A DNA stretch of 44,493 nucleotides from Pyrinomonadaceae bacterium (GTDB lineage Bacteria > Acidobacteriota > Blastocatellia > Pyrinomonadales > Pyrinomonadaceae): contig JACCUI010000099.1 of assembly GCA_013811945.1 (NCBI GenBank), forward strand, positions 1-44,493. Direction: 5' to 3'. Every line of letters begins with the position of its first letter. Position 1 is the stretch's first letter. The translations under genes and the position numbers were made by a program. The notes under the pieces were generated by a model. It was not told where the DNA came from. It searched no databases and saw nothing but the letters and a program-made list of their open reading frames with translations. Below, piece by piece: positions 42,940 to 44,493 of this stretch.

Positions 42940-44361
42940 TACCTCGGTCTCAAGAAAGGAGCTCAGCGCTGCTGCGGCTTTTTCACCGCTGCGAATACAG
43001 TCAGGGATGCCTGCGCCTCGGTAAGCGTTACCGGCCAGTTTGAGAGTCGGGAGTTGAATTAAATGACTCTCGATTCTTTGAACTCGGTCCAGATGTCCAA
43101 TTTCGTACTGAGGCATCGACCGGGGCCAGCGAATCACTTTGCTGAAGAGCGGCGCTTTCTCAATACCCAGAAGCTCACGCAGATCAGCCTGAACAAGCTG
43201 GAGCAGTCGGAGCTCGTCCAGGACAAACATGTCAGGTTGTAAAGCGCCCCCAACGAATGCTCGCAGTAACACAGATCCGTTCGGGGCCCGGCCGGGGAAC
43301 TTAACGCTGCTGAAGGTGCAGGCAATTAGAGATCGCTTCTCAATAAACGGCACGACAAAACCAAAGCCGTCGAGGGGATGTGGTATGTCTCCCCGATAGT
43401 ATGCGAGGTTCACCGTTGCCGTTGAAGCATAGGAAATCGACTTGAGTTCCTCAGACAGTTTGGAATCCGTTTCTTGTAACAACTGCGCCGCGGCGTACGT
43501 GGGAAGGGCAATGCATACCGCGTCAGCGCGAATGCAAACGCCCGACTCTGTATTGACTAACCAGCCCCCTGAAGAGCGATCCAGTCGGAGCGATCCTACT
43601 CTTGCATTTAGCTGCACCGATTCTTGCGGAAGCCTCAAGGAAAGCTCGTCGACCAGAGTTTGCATCCCACGGTTAAAGGAAAGAAAAAGACTGTAGCGGG
43701 CTCCGCTTGTGCCGTTGGTCTCGGCTTTATCCTGTGTGCCAGCGCGCTTCAGCATTCCCAGAATAACGCTGCGATCCGTGTGTTCCATTTCGAGAAAACG
43801 GGGCATGGTAGCTCGCAGGCTCAGTCGCTCTGGGTCGGCGGTGTAGATTCCGGCGACCATCGGCTGGGCCATGCGTTCCAGGGCCTCACGTCCGAGGCGT
43901 CGTCTTACAAACTGGGCCAGACTCTCATCGATATTTTGGTTGGTATTGCCTCGCGGTAAAAGCAGATCCAGGGCCATCCTGGCTTTGCCGGTCCAACTGA
44001 AGATGTCACTGGTAACGAAAGGCCACAAACGTGAGGGACTTAGCAACTGAAAACCTTCCGGCACCGGGCGGAGTCTTCCATTTCGCACGATAAAACTGCG
44101 TCGGTGCTCCTTGTTCGTTTCGATGAGTTGGGATTCAATCCCCAAGCGCTTCGCGAGTTCAACCGCTTCAGGCTTGTCGGAGATGAACGAATCCGGACCA
44201 TGCTCCAGCACAAACTCGTCACGGTGCTCAGTCTGAAGCGTGCCCCCGAGCCTCGACCTTGCTTCCAGGACTGTCACATCGGTCCCTTTACCGTGTGCGA
44301 CGAGCCAATGCGCAGCGGCTAAGCCCGTGATCCCACCGCCGATGATGATGATTCTTTTCAT
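42919..44361 (-). CDS. hemY: Protoporphyrinogen oxidase
   Basis: 480 residues from ATG 44,361 (MKRIIIIGGGITGLAAA, FAD-binding GxGxxG); an ATG at 44,370 and the upstream open frame to 44,472 are possible but lack ribosome sites. Motifs include VLEARSRLGGTLQTEH, EHGPDSFISDKPEAVELAKR and the C-terminal KLAGNAYRGAGIPDCIRSGE. This is the oxygen-dependent type that makes protoporphyrin IX in haem synthesis. The last residues (VIQNRER) come from the inverted repeat at 42,911-42,939, so the normal tail was probably replaced. No other hem gene is in the window. Confidence 0.93.
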   Translation of the reverse strand: MKRIIIIGGGITGLAAAHWLVAHGKGTDVTVLEARSRLGGTLQTEHRDEFVLEHGPDSFISDKPEAVELAKRLGIESQLIETNKEHRRSFIVRNGRLRPVPEGFQLLSPSRLWPFVTSDIFSWTGKARMALDLLLPRGNTNQNIDESLAQFVRRRLGREALERMAQPMVAGIYTADPERLSLRATMPRFLEMEHTDRSVILGMLKRAGTQDKAETNGTSGARYSLFLSFNRGMQTLVDELSLRLPQESVQLNARVGSLRLDRSSGGWLVNTESGVCIRADAVCIALPTYAAAQLLQETDSKLSEELKSISYASTATVNLAYYRGDIPHPLDGFGFVVPFIEKRSLIACTFSSVKFPGRAPNGSVLLRAFVGGALQPDMFVLDELRLLQLVQADLRELLGIEKAPLFSKVIRWPRSMPQYEIGHLDRVQRIESHLIQLPTLKLAGNAYRGAGIPDCIRSGEKAAAALSSFLETEVIQNRER

Positions 44362-44398
44362 GGTTGACATGGTGGAGCGCCAAAACAGAGCCGAGGAC

Positions 44399-44410
44399 GG
44401 TAGCGACCGG
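44399..44410. repeat. Core of dispersed repeat GGTAGCGACCGG
   Basis: Exact 12-bp match to the centre of the inverted repeat at 42,831-42,939 and to the copy inside the GT39 gene (25,319-25,330, reverse). It lies within the region upstream of the protoporphyrinogen oxidase start. Confidence 0.7.
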
Positions 44411-44493
44411 GGAAGTACGCTGAAAGCGTTGGCTAGTTGCAGCCCAGGGTTGCAGCAACCCTGGGATTCCATTCAACCCATACTACTTCGCGA

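Overview
The window looks like chromosomal DNA of an uncultured acidobacterium, most likely Blastocatellia-like. This is inferred from a PknB-type kinase fused to an ATPase and TPR tail, a DUF4388 output protein, a MoxR/DUF58 pair, and many short GC-rich dispersed repeats that invade intergenic DNA and even coding sequence. There is no rRNA, tRNA, CRISPR array or intact mobile element. GC is moderate and both strands are used.

Layout. Positions 1-2,460 hold an edge-truncated DUF4388 gene, a response-regulator remnant, an IS21-like end repeat and a secreted NTF2-like protein. Positions 2.7-13.3 kb form an accessory block of small genes (two DoxX, four cupins, DUF1304, NIPSNAP, two DinB, a flavin split-barrel protein, GNAT, DUF1272, a CMD/AhpD-like protein, SnoaL), many with frameshifts. 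Positions 13.6-20.7 kb carry DNA repair and small membrane genes: class II photolyase, an SDR-DUF2867 protein, a 5'-3' exonuclease and a Nei glycosylase. At 20.9-26.4 kb lie a 1,208-residue kinase and a GT39 glycosyltransferase. At 27-32.4 kb are groES-groEL, an RRM protein, a membrane-anchored peroxiredoxin and a MATE exporter. At 32.5-38.3 kb is a phosphate/polyphosphate-flavoured group (CHAD, Ppx/GppA-HD, two dTMP-kinase-like proteins, SixA, metallophosphoesterase). At 38.3-44.5 kb are a type IV prepilin, MoxR-DUF58, a spermidine-synthase relic, a DUF4440 gene and protoporphyrinogen oxidase.

The most interesting signal is a pair of probable selenoproteins. Two unrelated thiol-redox genes, a peroxiredoxin (29,882-30,721, minus) and a CMD/AhpD-like protein (11,578-12,180, minus), each have one in-frame TGA exactly where the family has a catalytic Cys (U-P-S-C and C-P-F-U). 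Each TGA is followed, at 17 and 18 nt, by a perfect 6-7 bp hairpin with the same GUU loop, the geometry of a bacterial SECIS element. No selenocysteine machinery lies in the window, so this remains a sequence-based inference.

A caveat runs through the annotation: at least eight other genes have frameshifts or in-frame TAA codons, clustered at 2.7-12 kb with a few elsewhere, while all the long housekeeping genes are intact. This could be real decay of accessory genes or local consensus errors.
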